This document shows, piece after piece, positions 6,892 through 13,392 of a stretch of DNA of 13,392 bases. The DNA is from Candidatus Calditenuaceae archaeon JGI OTU-3 (GTDB lineage: Archaea > Thermoproteota > Nitrososphaeria_A > Caldarchaeales > Calditenuaceae). The notes beneath the pieces are model-generated. The model worked only from the letters and a program-made list of their open reading frames with translations, was not told the origin of the DNA and searched no databases. The position numbers and the translations under genes are program-made. Where the stretch lies: positions 1 to 13,392 of the forward strand of contig AWOC01000022.1 in assembly GCA_000494185.1 (NCBI GenBank). Direction: 5' to 3'. Position 1 is the stretch's first letter, and the number at the start of each line of letters is the position of its first letter.

Positions 6892-7510
6892 CCTAGACGC
6901 GATGGGGATTCCATACATCGTGGCCCCCTCAGAGGGAGAGGCACAGGCCGCCTACCTAGCTGCCCGCGGCGACACCTGGGCGTCTGCCTCGCAGGACTTT
7001 GACTCACTTCTCTTCGGAACACCAAGGCTCGTCAGGAATCTCTCGATAGTCGGCAGAAGAAAGCTTCCGGGTAGAAACGAGTATGTCTCTATAGAGCCCG
7101 AGCTGATAACTGCAGAGAAGCTTTTCTCATCTCTAGGCATTGGTAGGAGGGAACTCGTGGACATGGCTATACTGATAGGGACGGACTATTTTGAGGGTGT
7201 TAAGGGCATTGGCCCCAAGAAGGCATACAACCTCATCAAGACACACGGCTCGGCTGAGGCTGCCCTCAAAGCTCTCGGCAAGCAGCCGGAAGTCGATATA
7301 GAGGCCGTCAGGAAACTCTTCTTAGAGCCGGAGGTTAAGAAAGACTACGTGCTAGAATGGAGGGAGATAGATAGGGAGAGAGTAATCAAGCTCCTGTGCG
7401 ACGAGCATGACTTCTCACCCGAGAGGGTTGAGAAGGAGTTGAACGAAGTGGAGGCTATACTGGCTGAGAAGCGTAAAGCCACCTCCCTCGATCGGTGGCT
7501 CTCGGGTTAG
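6857..7510 (+). pseudogene. fen: Flap endonuclease 1 (FEN1), N-terminus missing
   Basis: C-terminal two thirds of archaeal FEN1, the structure-specific nuclease that removes 5' flaps in lagging-strand maturation and repair. Numbering the open frame from the TTG at 6857, it shows MGIPYIVAPSEGEAQAAYLA (16-35, active-site Glu26 and Glu28), SASQDFDSLLFG (Asp pair), LVRNLSIVGRRKLPG, the IGTDYFEGVKGIGPKKA helix-hairpin-helix with two more Asp, and LCDEHDFSPERV. A PIP-like end, TSLDRWLSG, should bind PCNA. About 126 N-terminal residues are absent, including the conserved Asp residues equivalent to D27 and D80, so this copy should not cut DNA. The first residues (about 1-6) are agmatinase sequence read in another frame, so the TTG is not a true start. 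FEN1 is normally a single-copy core gene, which makes a joining artefact likely. It overlaps the convergent small gene by 4 bp. Confidence 0.88.
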
Positions 7511-7719
7511 GCGCCTTCATCGAGAAGCATAACGAGTTTTTTCTCCTCATCTAGGCTGTGGAGCCTGACGAGTCCCCGCGCCTCTAGGACTAAGAGCGCC
7601 TGCCGAAGCTCTTTCTGGCTTATCTCGAACCCCCTACTATTGAGGGCCTCGTGTAAGGCCGTCTCCATCATTCTCTTGTTATTCCTCCGCAGCATCTCTA
7701 TTATGGCGGCTAGGACCAC
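7507..7719 (-). CDS. Small winged-helix-like protein of unknown function
   Basis: A 70-residue protein starting at a GTG (7719), ten bases after the cdc48 stop codon on the same strand. A longer frame exists up to 7788, but it overlaps the cdc48 coding end, and a GGTGAAAAGG stretch lies just before the GTG. The sequence is helix-rich: VLAAIIEMLRRNNKRMMETA, then an L-x-x-A-L-x-x-RGF-x-I-S-x-x-E-L-x-x-AL recognition-helix pattern, and VLEARGLVRLHSLDEEKKLV as a possible wing. That is the order of a winged helix-turn-helix. I do not recognise a named family. It may bind DNA or a protein partner; its tight placement after cdc48 suggests co-transcription. Confidence 0.6.
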   Translation of the reverse strand: MVLAAIIEMLRRNNKRMMETALHEALNSRGFEISQKELRQALLVLEARGLVRLHSLDEEKKLVMLLDEGA

Positions 7720-7729
7720 GCTGCCCTTT

Positions 7730-9919
7730 TCACCCAAACATCGGTAAGGACTTCTCGCTTCCGCGGAGCAGCTCAGCGACCCTCTCATACTCCTTTAGCA
7801 TGGCGGGCGTTATGCTTGGCCTAACGATTTTCAGGGCCTCCTGGAAATCAGCCCAACTCACATACTTGGCGTTGGTGTCTCTCCTCAACGCGGCGAGGGC
7901 CGCTTCTCTGCATAAAGACTCTAGGTCGGCTCCCGAGTATCCCTCCGTCATGGCTGCAAGCTTTCGCAGGTCAACCTCTTCAGAGAGCGGCATGTTCCTC
8001 GTGTATATCTTAAGCGTCTCGTATCTGCCGGCCTCGTCGGGCGGCGGCACGTAGATCAGCCTGTCAAATCTCCCCGGACGTAGGACCGCGGGGTCCATCA
8101 AGTCTGGCCTATTAGTGGCGCCCAAAACTACAACGTCCCTCAGCTCCTCTACCCCATCCATCTCGGAGAGCAGCTGAGCTGCAACGCGGTGCGCTACACC
8201 CGAGCTATCGTCAAGCATGTCCTTCCTCGGGACGATTGTTTCGATCTCGTCTAAGAATATGATGCAGGGCGATGCCTGACGGGCCTTCCTGAAGACCTCT
8301 CGGATAGCCTTCTCCGACTCGCCAACCCACTTTGAGTAGACCTCAGGCCCCTTGATCGTGACAAAGTTTGCCTCCGCCTCAGTTGCGACGGCCTTGGCTA
8401 GGAGGGTTTTCCCGCAGCCTGGCGGGCCATAGAGTAGTATCCCCTTGGGTGGCTTAATCCCAAGCCTCTCGAACTTGTCGGGAAACTTGAGGGGCCACTC
8501 TATCGCCTCGACAAGCTTTTGCTTGACGTCGTGCAGACCTCCAATATCGTCCCAATGGACCGTTGGTGTCTCTATCTCAACCTCACGCAGGGCGGTGGGC
8601 GTGATTTCCTTGTAAGCCTCGAGTATATCCTTCATGGTCACCTCCAGAGAATTGAGAATCTCTGGTGATATCCTCTCCTCGTTGAAGTCGATACTCGGCA
8701 GTATCCTCCTGATGCACTTCATCGCTGCCTCTCGGCATAGAGCCGCCAAGTCGGCGCCCGTGTACCCCTTAGTTATCTCAGCGACCTTGTCTAGATCCAC
8801 GTCAGCGGCCAGTGGCATTCCTCGGGTGTGGATCTGGAGTATCTCCTTTCTGCCCTTCTTGTCAGGTATCCCTATCTCGATCTCCCTGTCAAACCTTCCC
8901 GGCCTCCTAAGCGCTGGGTCAACTGCGTTCGGCCTATTCGTAGCGCCTATCACTATCACTTGGCCCCTGCTCTCAAGACCATCCATCAAGGCTAGTAACT
9001 GTGCCACAACCCTCTTCTCGACCTCCCCCGTAACCTCGCTCCTCTTAGGTGCAATAGCGTCAATCTCGTCTATGAAGATGATGCTCGGAGCCTCCTCCTC
9101 CGCCCTCCTGAATATCTCCCTCAGCTTTGCCTCGGTCTCGCCATAATACTTGTTCATTATCTCGGGACCATTAATCAGTATGAAGTTTGCCTCAGCTTCG
9201 GTTGCTACAGCCTTAGCCAGCAGCGTCTTTCCACAACCTGGAGGCCCGTGCAGAAGCACACCCTTAGGGGGGTCGATCCCCAGCCTCTGGAAGAGCTCTG
9301 GGAACCTCAGCGGAAGCTCAATCATCTCCCTTATCCTCTGGATCTCCTCATGGAGACCTCCAATGTCCTCGTATGTTACGTGCGTACTGAGATATTTCTC
9401 TTGAATAGCGCGGCTCTGAATCACTATACGGGTATTTGGAGTGATCTTCACCACACCCGAGGGCCTAGTCTGTATAACGGCGAAATTGAAGAGATTCCCG
9501 AAGAACAGTACAGGCACTATGTTCTTCTGAACAACAGGGTACTCTATCAGCCTACTCTTCACCAGCTTAGTGAAGTTCTCATCAGGCTTGATCGCGCTGT
9601 TAACGGGCGCCAATGTCACGAGCTTCGCCTCCTTCACCTGGGCTTTCCTCACGATAACATAGTCATTTAGGGCGACGCCCGCGTTGTTCCTAATGTAGCC
9701 GTCAATCCTTATTATGTCCTTCTCGTCCTCGAGGTAGCCAAGCCAGAGAGTCGCTACAGCAAGCTTCTTGCCTCTGATCTCGATTACGTCTCCCGTTGAG
9801 AGTCCTGCAGAGGCTCCGACCTCACGGTCGATCCTCGCTATACCGTATCCGACGTCTCTCTGACGGGCCTCCGCCACCCTCAGGCGGAGCTCGGGAACCG
9901 CCTGTATCGCTCCACTCAT
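7730..9919 (-). CDS. cdc48: CDC48/VAT AAA+ ATPase (VCP-like)
   Basis: Two-ring AAA+ unfoldase of the CDC48/p97/VAT family, which feeds proteins to the proteasome and dismantles complexes. The N domain spans about residues 1-170 ([20 protein letters not shown], then a double-psi barrel with STGDVIEI). D1 has Walker A GPPGCGKT (225-232), Walker B IIFIDEID and pore segment KYYGETE. D2 has Walker A at 498-505, Walker B IIFLDEIE (553-560) and pore segment KWVGESE. Both rings have GATNRP and RPGRFDR arginine-finger regions. At 729 residues it is the usual archaeal length. It ends in LPMFG, where hydrophobic-aromatic-any resembles the HbYX tail used to dock on the 20S proteasome; that is inference. 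D2 has DEIE rather than the common DEID; the catalytic DE is intact. The ATG at 9919 has a TATA-like box about 31 nt upstream. Confidence 0.96.
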   Translation of the reverse strand: MSGAIQAVPELRLRVAEARQRDVGYGIARIDREVGASAGLSTGDVIEIRGKKLAVATLWLGYLEDEKDIIRIDGYIRNNAGVALNDYVIVRKAQVKEAKLVTLAPVNSAIKPDENFTKLVKSRLIEYPVVQKNIVPVLFFGNLFNFAVIQTRPSGVVKITPNTRIVIQSRAIQEKYLSTHVTYEDIGGLHEEIQRIREMIELPLRFPELFQRLGIDPPKGVLLHGPPGCGKTLLAKAVATEAEANFILINGPEIMNKYYGETEAKLREIFRRAEEEAPSIIFIDEIDAIAPKRSEVTGEVEKRVVAQLLALMDGLESRGQVIVIGATNRPNAVDPALRRPGRFDREIEIGIPDKKGRKEILQIHTRGMPLAADVDLDKVAEITKGYTGADLAALCREAAMKCIRRILPSIDFNEERISPEILNSLEVTMKDILEAYKEITPTALREVEIETPTVHWDDIGGLHDVKQKLVEAIEWPLKFPDKFERLGIKPPKGILLYGPPGCGKTLLAKAVATEAEANFVTIKGPEVYSKWVGESEKAIREVFRKARQASPCIIFLDEIETIVPRKDMLDDSSGVAHRVAAQLLSEMDGVEELRDVVVLGATNRPDLMDPAVLRPGRFDRLIYVPPPDEAGRYETLKIYTRNMPLSEEVDLRKLAAMTEGYSGADLESLCREAALAALRRDTNAKYVSWADFQEALKIVRPSITPAMLKEYERVAELLRGSEKSLPMFG

Positions 9920-9943
9920 CTGCTTAACATCTACACTGGGGGG

Positions 9944-9958
9944 GCTTTATTAGTTATT
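9944..9958 (-). promoter_or_regulatory. TATA-like promoter of cdc48
   Basis: Minus-strand aaataactaataaag is an A/T-rich island centred about 31 nt upstream of the cdc48 ATG, with GC-rich flanks on both sides. The position fits a TBP site with a short leader. Confidence 0.5.
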
Positions 9959-9970
9959 TCTCCAGGCCCG

Positions 9971-9986
9971 GATATCATATGATGTC
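9971..9986. promoter_or_regulatory. 16-bp near-perfect palindrome upstream of cdc48
   Basis: The sequence gatatcatatgatgtc pairs with itself at seven of eight positions; the core atcatatgat is perfect. It lies about 13 bp upstream of the cdc48 TATA-like box, a place where archaeal activators often bind. A dimeric regulator site is plausible but unproven. Confidence 0.35.
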
Positions 9987-10076
9987 GTCTGCCCCTAACC
10001 CCACGGTGAGAAAAAGGTCAATACCCCCGGCTCAAATTGTTTGGGGGACGGCTTGAAACAGTTTTATAAAGCATCC

Positions 10077-11342
10077 TTAGAAGACGAGCTTCTCAGGTTC
10101 TATTTGCCGACCGGATATAGAGAGGATATCCGAGGAGACTGATAGTCCGCCGTAAAGCTCGGCTACGGGCTCATTAAGGGCCTGCGCCGCCGCGATCCTT
10201 CCGATCGCGTCTGCCTTCATCACTCCGCTCCCACTACCCCCCGTAGCAACGACTAGGTTCATGACACGGAAGACTACCGGGTTTTCATCTATCGTGTTTA
10301 TTGAGTAGCAGCCGGCCCACTTTGATTCAGGCCTAGCACCCTCCAGTATGGGAAAGATCTTGGAGAGTAGTGGATAGATGTTGTCGACGTAGAAGTGGTC
10401 TTCTGCCTCGAAATCTATCCCCCATTTACGCCCAATGTCGTCGCTCATCCCCAGCCATAGAGTTTTTTCCCTGACGCGAGGAACCACATAAGGACCGCGC
10501 GGCACAAATGTCATGGGTATGCACTTGAACTCGTTGAATCGCTCCACGTTGAAGAACTCCTGCAACCGTCCTCGAGCCGGAATAGAAAAGATCTGACGCT
10601 TCTTCGGCTTGATGTGTGAATCAATTCCGAGGGGGTCCAGAAGCTCTTGGGACCAAGCACCTGCCGCAAGAACGACCACATCAGCCTCGAACAGCCCCCT
10701 ACTAGTCGCTATGCCGCCTATCCTCTTCTCCTGCCACGCCAGCGGCTCCCTGGGATGACCTATGCTAATCACCGGCGAGAGAACTAGCCTCTCGGCGCGT
10801 GTGTTAAAAAGGAACTCGACTCCCCTCTCCACAAGCTTCTCGTAGTAAAAGCTTGCTAGCTTCTCGACATCCAAGTAACCACTCTTGGGTGAAAATATGG
10901 CCCCCTTTATTGGTCTCAACCCCATCAGCTGGGCCTCCTCGTCAGAGAGATCGAGGTTGACGAAAGGTAGGGCTTTTCTAAGCTCGTCGGAAGAGACTAG
11001 AAGTGCCTTCCCAGTCGATATTAGCTCCCTCACAGACTCTATGTAGGAGGAGTACTTCAGGTCGTCCAGCAGCACTAGGTATCCTACTTGCTGGATACCC
11101 AGGTCGTAGCCCGCCGACTGAAGATCCAGGTAGAATCGAACGCTACTCTCTGAAACTACTCTATTGAGGCGAGAGGTGAAGAGGCCAAGTCGAAAACCTC
11201 CGACGCTCCTCGCTGTGTTTCCTTGCGCAGGGCCTGTATTCTCGTCTATAACGAGCACCCTACCACCCCTCTTCTCTGTGTAGTAAAACGCTGTGGCTAG
11301 GCCGACTATTCCAGCACCTATGACTGCCAGATCGTACCTCAA
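10077..11342 (-). CDS. FAD-dependent oxidoreductase, DAO family
   Basis: Flavoprotein of the D-amino-acid oxidase/glycine oxidase/sarcosine oxidase superfamily. The N-terminus has the FAD-binding dinucleotide fold, YDLAVIGAGIVGLATAFYY (GxGxxG at 9-14), followed by the acidic strand end VLVIDE and the family segment NTARSVGGFRLG. A second conserved element, VVVLAAGAWSQELL, closes the mid-domain. The C-terminus has VVATGGSGSGVMKADAIG, the usual flavin-contacting glycine loop. Likely chemistry is oxidation of an amine or imino acid (glycine, proline, sarcosine or similar), but the substrate cannot be told from sequence. No signal peptide or membrane segment is seen, and no partner subunit lies nearby. 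The start is TTG at 11342, with a TATA-like box about 36 nt upstream. It diverges from the GTPase gene. Confidence 0.85.
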   Translation of the reverse strand: MRYDLAVIGAGIVGLATAFYYTEKRGGRVLVIDENTGPAQGNTARSVGGFRLGLFTSRLNRVVSESSVRFYLDLQSAGYDLGIQQVGYLVLLDDLKYSSYIESVRELISTGKALLVSSDELRKALPFVNLDLSDEEAQLMGLRPIKGAIFSPKSGYLDVEKLASFYYEKLVERGVEFLFNTRAERLVLSPVISIGHPREPLAWQEKRIGGIATSRGLFEADVVVLAAGAWSQELLDPLGIDSHIKPKKRQIFSIPARGRLQEFFNVERFNEFKCIPMTFVPRGPYVVPRVREKTLWLGMSDDIGRKWGIDFEAEDHFYVDNIYPLLSKIFPILEGARPESKWAGCYSINTIDENPVVFRVMNLVVATGGSGSGVMKADAIGRIAAAQALNEPVAELYGGLSVSSDILSISGRQIEPEKLVF

Positions 11343-11371
11343 AGACTCAGCAAGAGTCTCAAAGCCTCACT

Positions 11372-11384
11372 CTATATATTTTTA
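11372..11384 (-). promoter_or_regulatory. TATA box of the FAD oxidoreductase gene
   Basis: A strong A/T tract (minus-strand taaaaatatatag) is centred about 36 nt upstream of the TTG at 11342, so transcription would begin a few bases before the start. A short dyad, gactc-agcaa-gagtc (11344-11358), lies between box and start codon, over the expected start site. Confidence 0.5.
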
Positions 11385-11405
11385 TCTATCTGAATACGAG
11401 CTGAC

Positions 11406-11416
11406 AAATTATATTA
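11406..11416 (+). promoter_or_regulatory. TATA box of the YchF-like GTPase gene
   Basis: aaattatatta is centred about 31 nt upstream of the ATG at 11442. It is back to back with the TATA box of the oxidoreductase, about 35 bp away, so both divergent promoters share a compact control region. Confidence 0.5.
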
Positions 11417-11441
11417 TGATGCGCGGGAAGATTTAGCTTGG

Positions 11442-12644
11442 ATGGAGCTTGCCGGACTCGTGGGGAAACCCAACGTAGGCAAGAGCACTCTTTTCTCGGC
11501 CCTAACCGCCATAGATGTCCCGATAGCCAACTATCCATTCACGACAAAAAAGCCAAACAGGGGTATAACCTACCTGAGATACAGATGCGTATGCAAAGAG
11601 TTAGGGGTGAGGGATAACCCAAAAAACTCTAGATGCATCGACGGCATAAGGCTGATTCCTATACAGATAATCGACTGCCCCGGAATCGTGCCGGGAGCAC
11701 ATCAAGGCAGAGGCCTCGGGCTACAGTTCCTCGACGAGATACGCCAAGCGAGCGCGCTCATAGTTGTGGCAGATGCTTCAGGGTCGACAGATGACGAGGG
11801 CAACCTAGTGGAGGTTGGCTCCCACGATCCCCTCATGGATGTAAGGCTTGTTGAGAGGGAGATCGACAAATGGTTGCTTAAGATACTTGCGAGGGAGTGG
11901 CCCCGCATAGCGAGAGCTTCCGAGGCTAAACAAGCTAGCCTGTCTGAAGAAGTTGCAAGGCAACTCTCGGGGTTAGGTGTAGAAAGGCTACATGTCGAGC
12001 ACGCAATTAACGCTTCTGGGCTCGACTCTGCACGCCCAACGAGCTGGAGGCAAGAAGAGCTGGAGCTTTTTGTAGAAAACCTACGTAAGGTAGCAAAACC
12101 TATCATCGTGGCCGCCAATAAATGTGACGTGCCCGGATCCTCGGAGGGTGTCCAGAGACTGAGGCGCGCGGGTTATGAGGTTGTTCCATGTAGCTCTGAG
12201 GCTGAGAGAATACTTAGGTTGGCATCCGCCCGCGGATACATCAAATACACGCCGGGTGACAAGACCTTTGAGGTCGTAGAAAGCACGAAGCTTACTCCCG
12301 CCCAGAGGGCGGCGCTAGATAAACTCCAAGAATTTATGGAGAAGAATAATGGGACAGGGGTTCAGGAACTGATAGACAAGACATATCTAGAGGTTCTCGG
12401 CTACATACCGGTATTCCCGGTCGAGGACTACTATAAACTAACAGACCGGGAGGGAAACGTCCTCCCCGACGTGTATCTACTTAAGTCAGGGTCAACGCCC
12501 CGCGACCTTGCCAACAAAATACATACCGAGCTTGGGGAAGGCTATCTCTACGCGGTCGACGCCAGAACTAAGCTCAAGCTCCCCTCGGATTATAGGCTGA
12601 GGGCCGGCGACGTCATTTCTATAGTCTCAGCCACTAAAGCCTGA
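11442..12644 (+). CDS. ychF: YchF/OBG-family GTP-binding protein with TGS domain
   Basis: P-loop GTPase of the Obg/YchF group, thought to act with ribosomes. Visible elements: G1 GKPNVGKS (8-15) at the extreme N-terminus, switch segment NYPFTT (30-35), G3 DCPG (78-81) followed by the family loop IVPGAHQGRGLG, and G4 NKCD (226-229). The C-terminal TGS domain (about 325-400) contains PDVYLLKSGSTPRDLANKIH and RAGDVISIVSA. The G4 motif keeps Lys and Asp, so guanine specificity is expected, unlike bacterial YchF and eukaryotic OLA1, whose altered G4 favours ATP. A Cys-rich loop, C-x-C (49, 51) plus Cys65, sits in the first G-domain insert. At 400 residues it is typical of the archaeal form. It converges with the polymerase gene, 8 bp between stops. 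Confidence 0.9.
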   Translation: MELAGLVGKPNVGKSTLFSALTAIDVPIANYPFTTKKPNRGITYLRYRCVCKELGVRDNPKNSRCIDGIRLIPIQIIDCPGIVPGAHQGRGLGLQFLDEIRQASALIVVADASGSTDDEGNLVEVGSHDPLMDVRLVEREIDKWLLKILAREWPRIARASEAKQASLSEEVARQLSGLGVERLHVEHAINASGLDSARPTSWRQEELELFVENLRKVAKPIIVAANKCDVPGSSEGVQRLRRAGYEVVPCSSEAERILRLASARGYIKYTPGDKTFEVVESTKLTPAQRAALDKLQEFMEKNNGTGVQELIDKTYLEVLGYIPVFPVEDYYKLTDREGNVLPDVYLLKSGSTPRDLANKIHTELGEGYLYAVDARTKLKLPSDYRLRAGDVISIVSATKA

Positions 12645-12652
12645 GTAGTGTG

Positions 12653-13392
12653 TTAGAGGAACTCGTCGAGAGTCTTTTTCACATATTTTCCGCTGCTTAT
12701 AATCTCGTCGAAATCCATGTCTAGGCTGTCGAGCACCTGCTGAAAAACCCCTTTAAGATACTCCACGTAGCTCTCAACATCGATTTGGGCCTTGTTTATC
12801 TCTATTTTTGGGTGGAGCGGTGTGACACCTAATCTGTCCTTCGTCTTAACATATTGTATTATGTCTCCTGGGCCGACCTTCACACCGATGGCCTCGAGCT
12901 TCTGTGCAGCTTTAACGTGGGGAGGTGTAGTCTTTTCGTACCTCTCCGGAGCCTTAGAGAGCATGACGCTAAAGGCAAGCTCGTCAACCTCGAACTCCCT
13001 GTTTATCAACCTGTTGTAGCTGCTTCTTATCAGGTCTGCCAGTCTCTCTTTAAATTTCTCGAAATCTCCTGGAGTAGAGATTCGCTTCAAATCTTCAATC
13101 ATCTGGTCAAACAACCTGTGAGCGAGGCCGAACACGTGCCTCTTCTTCCCCGTGAGCCCCTTCACATCAACGACTCCTTTCGTCGTCAGGCCAAGATAGT
13201 TCTTTTTTCTCTGCGAGAGAACGAGGTACACGTACTCCTTCTCTATCTCGAGGTCCAGCCCGATGTCTTCCGCCCACTTTATCAGGGCGTTCAGAAGCCT
13301 CTCATCGGCGTTCACGAGAAAGAGCGAGTCGGTGTCGCCGTACACTATCGTGCCGCCCAGCTTCTCAACCATATTTATCGCCTCTTTAAAGA
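12653..13392 (-). CDS. DNA polymerase family B, C-terminal part (5' end beyond window)
   Basis: Replicative or repair DNA polymerase of family B. The frame stays open past the Met at 13372 to the window edge, reading FKEAINMVEKLGG before motif C, so that Met is internal. Motif C is VYGDTDSLF with both catalytic Asp. It is followed by SQRKKNYLGL, the usual KKxY motif that contacts template-primer, and VKGLTGKKRH at the start of the thumb. The thumb then has KAPERYEKTTPPHVKAAQKL and GPGDIIQYV, both well conserved in archaeal B-family enzymes. The protein ends with VKKTLDEFL, which could be a degenerate PCNA-binding PIP box. About 240 residues of an expected 750-900 are present. The PolB subtype cannot be decided from this part alone. 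Confidence 0.92.
   Translation of the reverse strand, partial: FKEAINMVEKLGGTIVYGDTDSLFLVNADERLLNALIKWAEDIGLDLEIEKEYVYLVLSQRKKNYLGLTTKGVVDVKGLTGKKRHVFGLAHRLFDQMIEDLKRISTPGDFEKFKERLADLIRSSYNRLINREFEVDELAFSVMLSKAPERYEKTTPPHVKAAQKLEAIGVKVGPGDIIQYVKTKDRLGVTPLHPKIEINKAQIDVESYVEYLKGVFQQVLDSLDMDFDEIISSGKYVKKTLDEFL

Noticed and set aside
8634..9146. 170-residue plus-strand open frame opposite cdc48, and similar long frames at 589-990 and 11702-12118
   Set aside because: These are antisense shadows of strongly conserved genes; the translations are Ser/Leu-rich without domain features.
10024..10047. ccccc and ggggg runs that could form a hairpin downstream of the FAD oxidoreductase gene
   Set aside because: The stem is only five pairs with a 14-nt loop, and no T-run is placed to make a terminator of bacterial type.
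9976..10076. Possible C/D-box RNA in the gap between cdc48 and the FAD oxidoreductase (atgatgt resembles a C box)
   Set aside because: The C box is one base off, no CTGA D box is found at suitable spacing, and the candidate overlaps the palindrome and promoter region.

Overview
The window is archaeal and most likely from a thermophilic member of the Thermoproteota (crenarchaeal-type). The supporting genes are a tetraether lipid synthase, sn-glycerol-1-phosphate dehydrogenase, a two-ring CDC48/VAT ATPase, FEN1, a Nob1-like PIN protein, a family B DNA polymerase and an archaeal GTPase with a TGS domain. Arg codons are mostly AGG/AGA. TATA-like boxes lie about 26-35 nt before starts, and several genes appear to begin with TTG. 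I cannot assign a genus.

Layout. Bases 1-95 are an exact inverted copy of 1236-1330 and cut into the 5' part of the tetraether synthase gene (92-1639, +), so the left edge looks like a fold-back chimera. Next, on the minus strand, come a DUF123 gene (1759-2244), a decayed SagB-type nitroreductase (2245-2670, three frameshifts, 3' half missing) and a Nob1-like PIN-domain gene (2785-3312). A DMT-family transporter (3391-4329, +) converges with NAD kinase (4286-5080, -), which follows sn-glycerol-1-phosphate dehydrogenase (5136-6278, -). Divergent from that is an agmatinase gene (6385, +) that breaks off near 6885 and runs into the C-terminal two thirds of FEN1 (to 7510), in another frame. A CDC48 ATPase (7730-9919, -) is followed by a 70-residue winged-helix-like gene (7507-7719, -). 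Then come a DAO-family FAD oxidoreductase (10077-11342, -), a divergent YchF-like GTPase (11442-12644, +) and the C-terminal part of a family B DNA polymerase that runs off the right edge (12653-13392, -).

How the genes relate. Most are housekeeping genes in short units. Two act on archaeal membrane lipids: glycerol-1-phosphate dehydrogenase makes the sn-1 glycerol backbone, and Tes joins phytanyl chains into tetraethers. FEN1 and the polymerase belong to replication and repair, CDC48 to protein unfolding, and the PIN protein and GTPase to ribosome biology. I found no defence system, CRISPR array, transposon or tRNA.

The notable signals are breaks in genes: the 5' truncation of tes at an inverted repeat, the agmatinase/FEN1 hybrid, the frameshifted nitroreductase running in frame into DUF123, and a Nob1-like protein without a zinc ribbon. 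The first two look more like amplification or assembly chimeras than biology, and the nitroreductase looks like real decay. Raw reads would settle each.
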